DNA of 9,529 nt from Candidatus Anaerobutyricum stercoripullorum (GTDB lineage Bacteria; Bacillota; Clostridia; Lachnospirales; Lachnospiraceae). The stretch's first letter is position 1; each line of letters starts with the position of its first letter. The notes under the pieces are model-generated. The model made no database searches and was not told where the DNA came from. It saw only the letters and a list, made by a program, of their open reading frames with translations. Positions 1-6,638 of this stretch are shown piece by piece. Where the stretch lies: assembly GCA_019114885.1 (NCBI GenBank), contig DXEQ01000319.1, positions 1 through 9,529 on the forward strand. The letters run 5' to 3'. Both the position numbers and the translations under genes were made by a program.

Positions 1-114
1 ATGGCGCCGATCCACCATCACTTTGAACTGTCCGGTTGGCCGGAGACAAAGGTGGTATCCATCTTTTCCATTGTGACGGCGGTACTGTGCCTGATCGGAA
101 TGCTGGCTTATTAA
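1..114 (+). CDS. mraY: MraY, 3' end only (phospho-MurNAc-pentapeptide transferase)
   Basis: This is the last 37 codons of a gene that begins before the window; the ATG at position 1 is an internal methionine. The peptide opens MAPIHHHFELSGWPETKVV, the conserved histidine-rich MraY signature near the C-terminus, and is followed by a final hydrophobic segment ending in GMLAY and a TAA at 112-114. MraY is an integral membrane enzyme that transfers phospho-MurNAc-pentapeptide from the UDP precursor to undecaprenyl phosphate, giving lipid I. The stop codon is followed 17 bases later by the murD start, so the two are very probably co-transcribed, as in most dcw clusters. The identification rests on a short but very characteristic stretch; the rest of the protein cannot be judged. 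Confidence 0.93.
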   Translation: MAPIHHHFELSGWPETKVVSIFSIVTAVLCLIGMLAY

Positions 115-131
115 TGAAATGGAGAATGACA

Positions 132-1493
132 ATGTTAGAAAATAAAAAGATACTGATCGGTGGAGCTGGTGTGAGCGGGATCGGAGCAGCGAAGCTTCTG
201 GGACGCGCCGGATATAACGCCACGATCTATGACGGGAATGAGAAACTGAACACAGAAGATATCAGAAAACAGATGCCGGAAGGCATGGAGCTGTCTTTTG
301 TTCTCGGGGATTACGAGGAGAGTCTGGCGGACCGGTATGATATGCTCATCCTAAGTCCGGGTATTTCGGTGAACAGCCCGCTTGCCCGTTCCTTTTATGA
401 CAGAAAAAAGACGGTGTGGGGAGAGATTGAACTGGCCTCCTGTTTCGCAAAGGGAAGGATCGCGGCCATCACCGGCACCAACGGCAAGACGACAACCACG
501 GCGCTCGTGGGAGAGATCTTTAAGAATTATTATGATTCCGTATTTGTGGTGGGTAACATCGGAATTCCGTTTACCTCGGTGGCGCTGGATACCGAGGAGG
601 ATTCTGTGATCGCGGCGGAGATCAGCAGTTTTCAGCTGGAGACCACGGTGGACTTCCATCCGGCGGTGAGCGCCGTCCTGAATCTTACGCCGGATCATCT
701 GGACCGCCACGGAACCATGGAGGTCTACGGAAAGACCAAGCTTTCCATCTCCAAAAAGCAGACAAAGGACGATGTGATCGTATTAAATTATGACGATCCG
801 GCCACCAGAGCCATGGCGGATCAGACTCCGGCGACGCCGGTTTTGTTCAGCAGACAGGAAGATCTGCCGGAAGGAATCCTCTTAAAGGATAATACCTTTG
901 TCATCCGCGCCCGGGGAGAGGAGATTCCGGTCTGTACCACAGAAGAGATCCGACTGCTGGGCAGCCATAATCATGAGAATATTCTGGCGGCCATCGGCAT
1001 TAGTTATTATATGGGTGTTCCTGTGGAACGGATTCGTCAGGCGGTCATGAATTTCCGGGCGGTGGAACACCGTATCGAGTATGTGGATACGGTGGACGGC
1101 GTTGATTATTATAATGATTCCAAGGGAACGAACCCGGATGCGGCCATCAAGGGGATTCAGGCTATGGTGAAGCCTACGATTCTTCTGGGCGGCGGCTATG
1201 ACAAGAAGGCGGAGTACGGCGAGTGGATCGATTCCTTTGACGGCAAGGTAAAATATCTGATTCTCATGGGAGCCACAGCCCGGGCCATCGGCGAGACGGC
1301 AAAAGCCCACGGATTTGACCATATCATTTATGTGGATACTTTTGAGGAGGCCATGGAGACGGCGAGGGGGAAAGCCGTCCCGGGAGATGCGGTTCTTCTG
1401 TCTCCGGCGTGTGCGAGCTGGGGCATGTTCAAAAACTATGAGGTCAGAGGACAGGTATTTAAGGACATCGTCCACAGTTTTGGCAAGGCGTAA
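132..1493 (+). CDS. murD: UDP-N-acetylmuramoylalanine--D-glutamate ligase MurD
   Basis: Cytoplasmic ATP-dependent ligase that adds D-glutamate to UDP-MurNAc-L-Ala. The 453-residue product is the usual MurD length. Residues 5-20 carry a glycine-rich N-terminal nucleotide fold (ILIGGAGVSGIG). The Mur-ligase P-loop GTNGKTT is at 115-121 and EISSFQLE at 163-170. NLTPDHLDRH is near 184-193, with K203 at the place of the carbamylated lysine. The C-terminal domain shows YNDSKGTNPDAA around 327-337, LLGGGYDK near 351-358 and LSPACASWGMF near 423-433. The frame stays open back to position 36, but ATG 132 is preferred: GGAG lies 7 bases upstream and MLENKKIL starts the fold directly. ATG 114, which overlaps the mraY stop, and ATG 126 lack a well-placed ribosome binding site. 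It sits between mraY and ftsW. Confidence 0.97.
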   Translation: MLENKKILIGGAGVSGIGAAKLLGRAGYNATIYDGNEKLNTEDIRKQMPEGMELSFVLGDYEESLADRYDMLILSPGISVNSPLARSFYDRKKTVWGEIELASCFAKGRIAAITGTNGKTTTTALVGEIFKNYYDSVFVVGNIGIPFTSVALDTEEDSVIAAEISSFQLETTVDFHPAVSAVLNLTPDHLDRHGTMEVYGKTKLSISKKQTKDDVIVLNYDDPATRAMADQTPATPVLFSRQEDLPEGILLKDNTFVIRARGEEIPVCTTEEIRLLGSHNHENILAAIGISYYMGVPVERIRQAVMNFRAVEHRIEYVDTVDGVDYYNDSKGTNPDAAIKGIQAMVKPTILLGGGYDKKAEYGEWIDSFDGKVKYLILMGATARAIGETAKAHGFDHIIYVDTFEEAMETARGKAVPGDAVLLSPACASWGMFKNYEVRGQVFKDIVHSFGKA

Positions 1494-1520
1494 GGAGAAG
1501 AACAGTAAGGAGTGAGAAAA

Positions 1521-2708
1521 ATGGCGGGAAGAGAAAAAATGCATACGCGCACTTCGGCAGGGCGAACTGACCGAAGCCGGTCGGCCGGAAGCCGTGAACA
1601 GAGCCGGCCCGTTGTGCGGCGGCCTCATGCCATGGATTATTCCATCGTTTTTCTGGTGATCTTTCTGGTGGGGTTTGGACTTGTGATGGTCTACAGCACG
1701 AGTTCCTACCGGGGCAGCCTTTATATGGATGATGCGGCTTACTGGCTGAAGCGGCAGGCAATCTTTGCCGTGATCGGAGTGATCGCCATGTTTTTGATCG
1801 CCAGGGTCGATTATCATTTCTGGAAGAGCCGGAAATGGCTGCTGCCCGTCTATTACTGGGGCACCATACTGCTTCTTGTTGTCACACTGATTTTTGCGGC
1901 CGTATCCCACGGTTCAAAGAGATGGCTGTCCATCGGACCCCTCCGGTTTCAGCCGTCGGAGGTGGCAAAGGTATCCCTGATCGTGATACTTGCCATCTAT
2001 CTCAGCAGAAATGTAAAGCATCTGCGGACATGGAAAGGCATCTTTAAATCTTTTGCCATGATGCTTCCGATCATCGTCATCGTCACGGTGGAGAACCTGA
2101 GTACAGGTATCATCCTTTTTGCGATCACAGTCATCATGATCTTTGTGTCCACGGACAAATGGAAGCCGTTTTTTGTTGTGGGCGGCGTAGGAATCGCCAT
2201 CATGGTCATTTTCCTGCTCACGCAGGGATATCGTGTGGAGAGAGTCAAGGTCTGGCTCAATCCGGAACAGTATGAGACGGGACTGCAGACCATGCAGGGT
2301 CTGTATGCTATCGGTTCCGGCGGCCTTTTCGGAAAAGGACTGGGGCAGAGCATGCAGAAGATGGGATTTCTGCCGGAGACACACAATGACATGATCTTTT
2401 CCATCATCTGTGAGGAACTGGGCCTGTTCGGGGCAATCGGCATCCTGATTATTTATTTTGTGCTTCTTTGGAGATTCATGGTGGTGGCGTGGAACGCCGC
2501 AGACCTTTATGGTTCCATGATCACGGTCGGGACCATCGCCCATCTGGGAATCCAGGTGTTCATCAATATCGGAGTTGTGACCAATACGATACCGAATACG
2601 GGAATCCCGCTTCCCTTCATCAGCTACGGAGGTACGTCCCTCTGTTTCCTGCTGATCGAGATGGGGCTTGTGCTGTCGGTTTCCAGATATATGAAGATGA
2701 AAGAGTGA
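1521..2708 (+). CDS. ftsW: SEDS-family peptidoglycan glycosyltransferase FtsW/SpoVE
   Basis: Polytopic membrane protein of 395 residues that polymerises lipid II into glycan strands, working with a class B penicillin-binding protein at the septum or during spore cortex synthesis. A basic, Arg/Ser-rich cytoplasmic tail of about 37 residues precedes roughly ten hydrophobic segments. SEDS landmarks are HGSKRWLSIGP with FQPSEVAK at 130-150, LPETHNDMIF at 284-293 (D290 matches the catalytic aspartate of the family), and the C-terminal IPNTGIPLPFISYGGTS at 357-373. The segment normally ending in PDLGT reads VENLSTG (190-196), with Asn for the usual Asp. ATG 1521 is chosen because AAGGAG lies 8 bases upstream; a GTG at 1512 overlaps that site. 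It follows murD by 27 bases. FtsW and SpoVE cannot be separated by sequence alone; the position after murD matches both names. Confidence 0.93.
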   Translation: MAGREKMHTRTSAGRTDRSRSAGSREQSRPVVRRPHAMDYSIVFLVIFLVGFGLVMVYSTSSYRGSLYMDDAAYWLKRQAIFAVIGVIAMFLIARVDYHFWKSRKWLLPVYYWGTILLLVVTLIFAAVSHGSKRWLSIGPLRFQPSEVAKVSLIVILAIYLSRNVKHLRTWKGIFKSFAMMLPIIVIVTVENLSTGIILFAITVIMIFVSTDKWKPFFVVGGVGIAIMVIFLLTQGYRVERVKVWLNPEQYETGLQTMQGLYAIGSGGLFGKGLGQSMQKMGFLPETHNDMIFSIICEELGLFGAIGILIIYFVLLWRFMVVAWNAADLYGSMITVGTIAHLGIQVFINIGVVTNTIPNTGIPLPFISYGGTSLCFLLIEMGLVLSVSRYMKMKE

Positions 2709-2736
2709 CGGTCGGGGACCGGACGGAGGGACGATG

Positions 2737-3486
2737 ATGAACAGACAGCTTAGACTTATAAAAAATACCAGAAAAAGGAAACTACATAAAACCATATTCT
2801 GGCTGTGCATTTTATGCATTCTGGGGCTGGGAGGAGTCTGTGTGGTCGCCGGTTTTTCCACAAAAAAGATTGAGGTGACCGGCAATCAGACTTACACGGA
2901 CGGCGAGATCATCCGGGCAATACAAGAAAAGGATTATGTGCCAAACACGTTGGTCATGATGGCCCAGAACCGGCTTTTCGGACAGAAATATCTGCCGTTC
3001 ATCGAGAATATCACCATGAGCATCGGCGATACTCACACGTTGAAGATCCGCGTCAAGGAAAAGCTGCGCTCCGGTGTATTTGAATACATGAATGAGAATG
3101 TATACTTTGACTCAGAGGGCATCGCCCAGGAGAGCCGCAATTACCGTTTTGCCGGTGTCCCCGTGGTAACGGGGGTAAAATTCAGCAAAATGGTTCTGGG
3201 CAAAAAGATACCGGTTCAGGGGGATTACTTTAACACGATCCTTTCCATCACTGAGAAGATCAGCACATACGGACTGGATATTTCCGAGATACATTTTGAA
3301 AATGAGAATGATATCGTTCTTCTGTCCGGCAGATTTGAGATCTATCTGGGCACATCTGCTTATCTGGACGGGAAAATGTCCCGGATTGCCGAGGTGCTTG
3401 AGGCAGTCTCTAAAGAACACAAAAAAGGGACGATCGATATGCATCTTTACACGGACGAAAAAGATATTATCACTTTTCATAAATAA
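2737..3486 (+). CDS. ftsQ: Cell division protein FtsQ/DivIB
   Basis: Bitopic membrane protein of the divisome that, with FtsB/DivIC and FtsL, controls septal peptidoglycan synthesis. The 249-residue product has a basic cytoplasmic N-terminus (residues 1-18, many Arg/Lys), one transmembrane helix at about 19-40, and then an extracellular POTRA domain opening with STKKIEVTGNQTYTDGEI, the hallmark of the family. The remaining beta domain (about 110-245) is poorly conserved, as usual. Two adjacent ATGs (2734 and 2737) exist; GGAGG lies 4 and 7 bases upstream respectively, so the second is slightly favoured. It begins 25-28 bases after ftsW, in the place where many Firmicutes carry murG and murB first; neither is present here. 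Confidence 0.88.
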   Translation: MNRQLRLIKNTRKRKLHKTIFWLCILCILGLGGVCVVAGFSTKKIEVTGNQTYTDGEIIRAIQEKDYVPNTLVMMAQNRLFGQKYLPFIENITMSIGDTHTLKIRVKEKLRSGVFEYMNENVYFDSEGIAQESRNYRFAGVPVVTGVKFSKMVLGKKIPVQGDYFNTILSITEKISTYGLDISEIHFENENDIVLLSGRFEIYLGTSAYLDGKMSRIAEVLEAVSKEHKKGTIDMHLYTDEKDIITFHK

Positions 3487-3500
3487 AACTAAAATTTTTG

Positions 3501-3529
3501 TTGATTATTTCTATGAAAAAACGTATTAT
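3501..3529 (+). promoter_or_regulatory. Putative sigma-A promoter for ftsZ
   Basis: The AT-rich gap between divIB and ftsZ contains TTGATT (3501-3506), 17 bases, then TATTAT (3524-3529), giving four and five matches to the consensus -35 and -10. This would let ftsZ be transcribed apart from the upstream wall-synthesis operon, a common arrangement. Further TATA-like tracts near 3556-3576 could hold a second start. This is inferred from pattern only. Confidence 0.45.
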
Positions 3530-3591
3530 ATAACCATAAGCTAAAATCAGGTGGATTATATTCATTTATATAGAATAAGGAGGAGTAGACC

Positions 3592-4740
3592 TTGCTGGAA
3601 ATTATGTCAAACGAAGAATTAGCTCACGCTAAGATCCTGGTGATCGGAGTAGGCGGAGCGGGAAACAATGCAGTGAACCGTATGGTTGATGAGTCAATTG
3701 AGGGTGTGGAGCTTATCGGCATCAATACTGACAAGCAGGCCCTTGATTTATGTAAGGCGGCTACCCGTGTACAGATCGGGGAGAGACTTACGAAGGGACT
3801 TGGAGCAGGGGCCAAGCCGGAGATCGGCGCAGCGGCTGTGGAAGAGAACAGGGATGAGCTCACGGAACTGGTCAAAGACGCGGATATGGTGTTTGTGACC
3901 TGCGGTATGGGCGGCGGTACCGGAACGGGTGCGGCTCCGATCGTGGCAGAGATCGCCAAGGATCTGGGTATCCTGACAGTTGGCGTCGTGACGAAGCCGT
4001 TTATCTTTGAGGGTAAGCCTCGTATGAACAATGCGCTTCTCGGTATTGAGCGCCTGAAAGAGAACGTGGACACGCTGATCATCATTCCGAACGATAAGCT
4101 GCTGCAGATCTGTGACAAGAGAACATCCATCAAGGACGCTTTCTGCAAGGCGGACGAGGTGCTCCAGCAGGGTGTACAGGGTATTACCGATCTTATTTTC
4201 AAGCCGGGTCTTATCAATCTGGATTTTGCTGATATCCAGACTGTTATGAGAGACAAGGGCATCGCGCATATCGGTATCGGTGTCGGCAACGGAGAGGACA
4301 AGGCTGTTGAGGCCATCAAGAAGGCCATGGAGAGCCCGCTTCTGGAGACGACAGTCAGCGGTGCCACCGATATCATCATCAACTTCTCCGGTGATGTGGG
4401 TATCCAGGAAGTATACGAGGCTGTTTCTTATCTGACCGAGGTGGCCGGAGATGAGGCCAATATCATCTTCGGTAATGTCGAGAGCGACGATGTGCCGGAG
4501 GATGAGGTGAGCATCACCATCATTGCCACCGGGCTGCATGACGTATCCGGTACTGGCTCTTCCAAAACAGGCAGCCGGAGCACCGGAGCAAAGAAGGCGG
4601 AGAATGGTCCTACATACAGCGGACAGGCCATCAAGGCAGCAACGCCAAAGAGAGCGGAAAGCAATACTGCTTCCTCCCGTTCTTATGATTCCGGTGACAT
4701 GGAGATCAAAATTCCGGAGTTTCTCCAGAAAAGAAGATAA
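3592..4740 (+). CDS. ftsZ: Cell division GTPase FtsZ
   Basis: Tubulin-like GTPase that assembles the cytokinetic Z ring at mid-cell and, in spore formers, at the polar septum. The 382-residue protein has the N-terminal nucleotide fold ILVIGVGGAGNNAVNRM (15-31), the tubulin signature GGGTGTG (107-113), the T7-loop NLDFADI (209-215, catalytic aspartates D211 and D214), a Ser/Thr/Lys-rich linker (about 316-368), and the conserved tail IPEFLQKRR (374-382) that binds FtsA/SepF-type partners. The start is TTG 3592: AAGGAGG lies 8 bases upstream, while the in-frame ATG 3604 is too far from it, and MLEI is a familiar clostridial FtsZ beginning. No ftsA lies upstream, consistent with lineages that anchor FtsZ through SepF. 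It is preceded by a probable promoter and followed by a hairpin terminator. Confidence 0.98.
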   Translation: MLEIMSNEELAHAKILVIGVGGAGNNAVNRMVDESIEGVELIGINTDKQALDLCKAATRVQIGERLTKGLGAGAKPEIGAAAVEENRDELTELVKDADMVFVTCGMGGGTGTGAAPIVAEIAKDLGILTVGVVTKPFIFEGKPRMNNALLGIERLKENVDTLIIIPNDKLLQICDKRTSIKDAFCKADEVLQQGVQGITDLIFKPGLINLDFADIQTVMRDKGIAHIGIGVGNGEDKAVEAIKKAMESPLLETTVSGATDIIINFSGDVGIQEVYEAVSYLTEVAGDEANIIFGNVESDDVPEDEVSITIIATGLHDVSGTGSSKTGSRSTGAKKAENGPTYSGQAIKAATPKRAESNTASSRSYDSGDMEIKIPEFLQKRR

Positions 4741-4761
4741 TTCAACACATTACATGTATAG

Positions 4762-4809
4762 AAAGGTCGAAACATCTAGGATTTTTCCTTTGAGTTTCGA
4801 CCTTTTTTT
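4762..4809 (+). terminator. Intrinsic terminator after ftsZ
   Basis: AAAGGTCGAAAC (4762-4773) pairs perfectly with GTTTCGACCTTT (4794-4805) across a 20-base loop, and the 3' arm runs into seven Ts (4803-4809). It begins 22 bases after the ftsZ stop. The stem arms also contain GGTCGAA and its reverse complement, near-matches to the Spo0A box, so the element may have a second role at the spoIIGA promoter. Confidence 0.75.
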
Positions 4810-4829
4810 GTCCCCTTTTATAGTAGAAT
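4765..4829 (+). promoter_or_regulatory. Putative Spo0A-controlled promoter of spoIIGA-sigE
   Basis: GGTCGAA (4765-4771) and the inverted TTCGACC (4796-4802) each match the Spo0A box TGTCGAA, or its complement, at 6 of 7 positions, about 31 bases apart. Downstream lie TATAGT (4819-4824) and TAGAAT (4824-4829) as -10 candidates. TCGACC (4797-4802) could act as a weak -35, 16 or 21 bases before them. In Bacillus subtilis spoIIG is a Spo0A-activated sigma-A promoter with an unusually long spacer and 0A boxes overlapping the -35, which this layout resembles. The same bases form the ftsZ terminator stem, so the inverted symmetry alone is not independent evidence. Confidence 0.4.
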
Positions 4830-4835
4830 ATACAC

Positions 4836-4943
4836 AGGAAGCGGGTACATAACCCCGGACGTTACGTCCATGCGGACGCAGGCAAAAGGAGAATCCGTCA
4901 GAGGCATGGGCGCCTCCGCAACAAGTGAGAAGAAGGAGCAGGA
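4836..4943 (+). other. Structured 5' leader of spoIIGA, function unknown
   Basis: About 108 bases between the candidate promoter and the spoIIGA start hold short hairpin-forming repeats: GGACG-TTA-CGTCC (4857-4869) and GAGGC-ATGGGC-GCCTC near 4891-4906, plus GCGGA near 4872 facing TCCGC near 4905. No open reading frame with a ribosome binding site was seen, and the leader does not match a riboswitch class I can recognise. The last bases contain AAGGAG (4933-4938), which serves spoIIGA. Confidence 0.3.
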
Positions 4944-5852
4944 TTGAACTGGATCTTTTTATTTTTACAGAACTGGGTGATGGATTACCTGATTCTGTCG
5001 ATGGTGAAAAGCGACTTTTTTCCGCATGTCCGGAAGGGAAGAACGGCGGCAGGGGCATTTCTGGCAGCGGCAACATACCTTCTCTGGTTGGTCCAGAGAG
5101 ACAGGGTGCCCGGGACAGTGAGGCAGGCAGAAGCGGTAATCTTTATATGTCTGGTTTTCCTCTTTGTCTGTTCTGTCCGGCCAGTTCGTAAAAAATGGCC
5201 TGTGTTCTTAAAAATTGCCGGCGCTTCCGCCGCCTACACCTTTCTTATGGGAGGCTTTGCCTTTGCTCTGGATCGCGTGATCCGGCAGAGAGCGGCGGGC
5301 TTTTTCAGACAATGGGGAGTGACGGCCGGCTGTGTGCTGTTTTTTCTTCTCTGGCAATATGTGGGAAGGAGAATCCGGGAAAGCGCCAGGCAGAAACAGG
5401 AGAACCTTTATGAGGTGGAGGTTCAAAGAAATGGCCGCACGGCAGTCTTCACCGGTCTCTATGATTCCGGGAATCTCCTGAAAAGCCAGTGGACAGGAAG
5501 GGGAATCTGTGTTCTGCCGCTCAAAGAAGCGCAGGCGCTTCTGGATGACAGAGAAAAAGAGGCGCTTTCTTATCTGGCCGGGCAGAGCGAATTTCCGTGG
5601 AAGAGCATGACCAGTCATCTGTGGAGGGGGATTTACCGTATTACCTATTCTGCGGTGGGGAGGGAAGACGGATGGATGCCGGCTGTGATGGCCGACCGGA
5701 TTCTGGTGAAAAGAGACGGGAATGTTCTGGCTGACCGCGGCGGGCTGCTGGGAATCACGACACAGGATATCCTGCGGGATGGGGATGCGAGGATGCTGCT
5801 TCCGGCAGATATTTTCAGCAGGGCCGCGCAATCCGGTCCGGCCAAAGATTGA
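4944..5852 (+). CDS. spoIIGA: Sigma-E processing peptidase SpoIIGA
   Basis: Membrane-bound aspartic protease that removes the pro-sequence of pro-sigma-E in the mother cell after a signal from the forespore (SpoIIR in known systems). The 302-residue length is normal. The N-terminal half (about 1-140) is hydrophobic with five or so membrane segments. The cytosolic C-terminal half carries FTGLYDSGNLL (169-179), in which D174-S-G-N is the aspartic-protease motif of the family, followed by a second conserved stretch around GREDGWMPAVMADRI (239-253). The start is TTG 4944: AAGGAG lies 5 bases upstream and the first residues, NWIFLFLQNWVMDYL, form the conserved first helix; ATG 4980 would cut this helix in half. 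It lies 21 bases before sigE, in the usual two-gene operon order. Confidence 0.93.
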   Translation: MNWIFLFLQNWVMDYLILSMVKSDFFPHVRKGRTAAGAFLAAATYLLWLVQRDRVPGTVRQAEAVIFICLVFLFVCSVRPVRKKWPVFLKIAGASAAYTFLMGGFAFALDRVIRQRAAGFFRQWGVTAGCVLFFLLWQYVGRRIRESARQKQENLYEVEVQRNGRTAVFTGLYDSGNLLKSQWTGRGICVLPLKEAQALLDDREKEALSYLAGQSEFPWKSMTSHLWRGIYRITYSAVGREDGWMPAVMADRILVKRDGNVLADRGGLLGITTQDILRDGDARMLLPADIFSRAAQSGPAKD

Positions 5853-5873
5853 AAACAGGAGGGGATTATACAG

Positions 5874-6614
5874 ATGTCGGTAGTGTTGAATGTATCGGGG
5901 ATGGAACGAGTGCGGTTTACCATGGTCAATAATGTGAAACAGCTGTTTCATCCCAGAGGGGAGATCCATTACATAGGAGGGACGGATGTCCTTCCGCCGC
6001 CGCTGGAACCGGAGGAGGAAGCCTACGTGTTAAGCCAGCTGGATACAAAGCGCAGCGAGGAGGCCAGAGCCATTCTCATTGAGAGGAATTTAAGACTGGT
6101 GGTGTACATAGCCAAAAAGTTTGAAAACACGGGAATCGGTGTGGAAGATCTCATATCCATCGGAACCATCGGTCTGATCAAAGCCATACAGACCTTTAAT
6201 CTGGAAAAGAAGATCAAGCTTGCCACCTACGCCTCCCGCTGCATTGAAAATGAAATCCTCATGTATCTGCGGAGAACCAGTAAGACGAGACTGGAGGTAT
6301 CCATCGATGAGCCGCTGAACGTGGACTGGGATGGCAATGAACTGCTCCTGTCCGATATCCTTGGCACGGACGATGATGTGATTTCCAGAGACATTGAGGA
6401 TGAAATTGACAAAAAGCTGTTAAAAAAAGCCATGGAAACTCTCACGGAAAGGGAAAAGCTGATTATTTCCCTGCGGTTTGGGTTAAACGGAAGGGAAGAG
6501 GAAAAGACCCAGAAAGAGGTGGCGGATCTTCTGGGAATCTCACAGTCCTATATTTCCAGGCTGGAAAAGAAGATCATTCACCGTCTGAAAAAAGAGATGA
6601 TCAAGATGGAGTAA
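5874..6614 (+). CDS. sigE: RNA polymerase sporulation sigma factor sigma-E (pro-form)
   Basis: Sigma-70 family factor that directs early mother-cell transcription in sporulation. The 246-residue product matches sigma-E closely over its body: HYIGGTDVLPPPL (32-44), ARAILIERNLRLVVYIAKKF with VEDLISIGTIGLIKA in region 2, LATYASRCIENEILMYLRR in region 2.4, VDWDGNELLLSDILGTDDD, and a region 4 helix-turn-helix in TQKEVADLLGISQSYISRLEKK. The first about 30 residues are a pro-sequence; E30, just before IHYIGG, corresponds to the glutamate beside the known processing site. The pro-sequence itself bears little resemblance to that of Bacillus. AGGAGGGG lies 9 bases before ATG 5874, which supports this start over ATG 5901 or 5922. 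It is the natural substrate of the adjacent SpoIIGA. The last two codons lie in an inverted repeat shared with sigG. Confidence 0.97.
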   Translation: MSVVLNVSGMERVRFTMVNNVKQLFHPRGEIHYIGGTDVLPPPLEPEEEAYVLSQLDTKRSEEARAILIERNLRLVVYIAKKFENTGIGVEDLISIGTIGLIKAIQTFNLEKKIKLATYASRCIENEILMYLRRTSKTRLEVSIDEPLNVDWDGNELLLSDILGTDDDVISRDIEDEIDKKLLKKAMETLTEREKLIISLRFGLNGREEEKTQKEVADLLGISQSYISRLEKKIIHRLKKEMIKME

Positions 6615-6638
6615 AGGGGGAGGGTTCCCCCTTTACTC
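6609..6638. terminator. Perfect 13-bp hairpin spanning both sigma-gene stop codons
   Basis: GAGTAAAGGGGGA (6609-6621) pairs base for base with TCCCCCTTTACTC (6626-6638) around a 4-base loop. The 5' arm holds the last codon and stop of sigE and the 3' arm those of sigG on the other strand, only 18 bases apart. It is probably a bidirectional terminator for the convergent genes. No long U-tract follows on either strand, so termination may be partial or may depend on the stem alone. Confidence 0.6.

Noticed and set aside
36..131. Upstream extension of murD
   Set aside because: It would overlap the end of mraY, has no ribosome site, and adds residues not seen in MurD; start 132 gives the normal length.
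882..1910. 342-codon open frame on the minus strand across murD and ftsW
   Set aside because: It lies entirely opposite two well-supported genes, has no ribosome binding site or recognisable domain, and is rich in His, Arg and Asp as expected from reading a codon-biased gene backwards.
1914..2885. 323-codon minus-strand open frame across ftsW and divIB
   Set aside because: Shadow of ftsW; low-complexity His/Asp-rich translation with no family resemblance.
3624..4539. Two long minus-strand open frames opposite ftsZ
   Set aside because: They overlap each other and ftsZ, and their translations show no domain; shadow frames.
4840..4943. Cyclic-di-GMP-I (GEMM) riboswitch before spoIIGA, suggested by GACGCAGGCAAA
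   Set aside because: The similarity covers only this short stretch; the conserved second half and the tetraloop/receptor arrangement are missing.
5208..5969. 253-codon minus-strand open frame opposite spoIIGA
   Set aside because: No initiation signal or domain; spoIIGA on the other strand has clear protease and membrane features.
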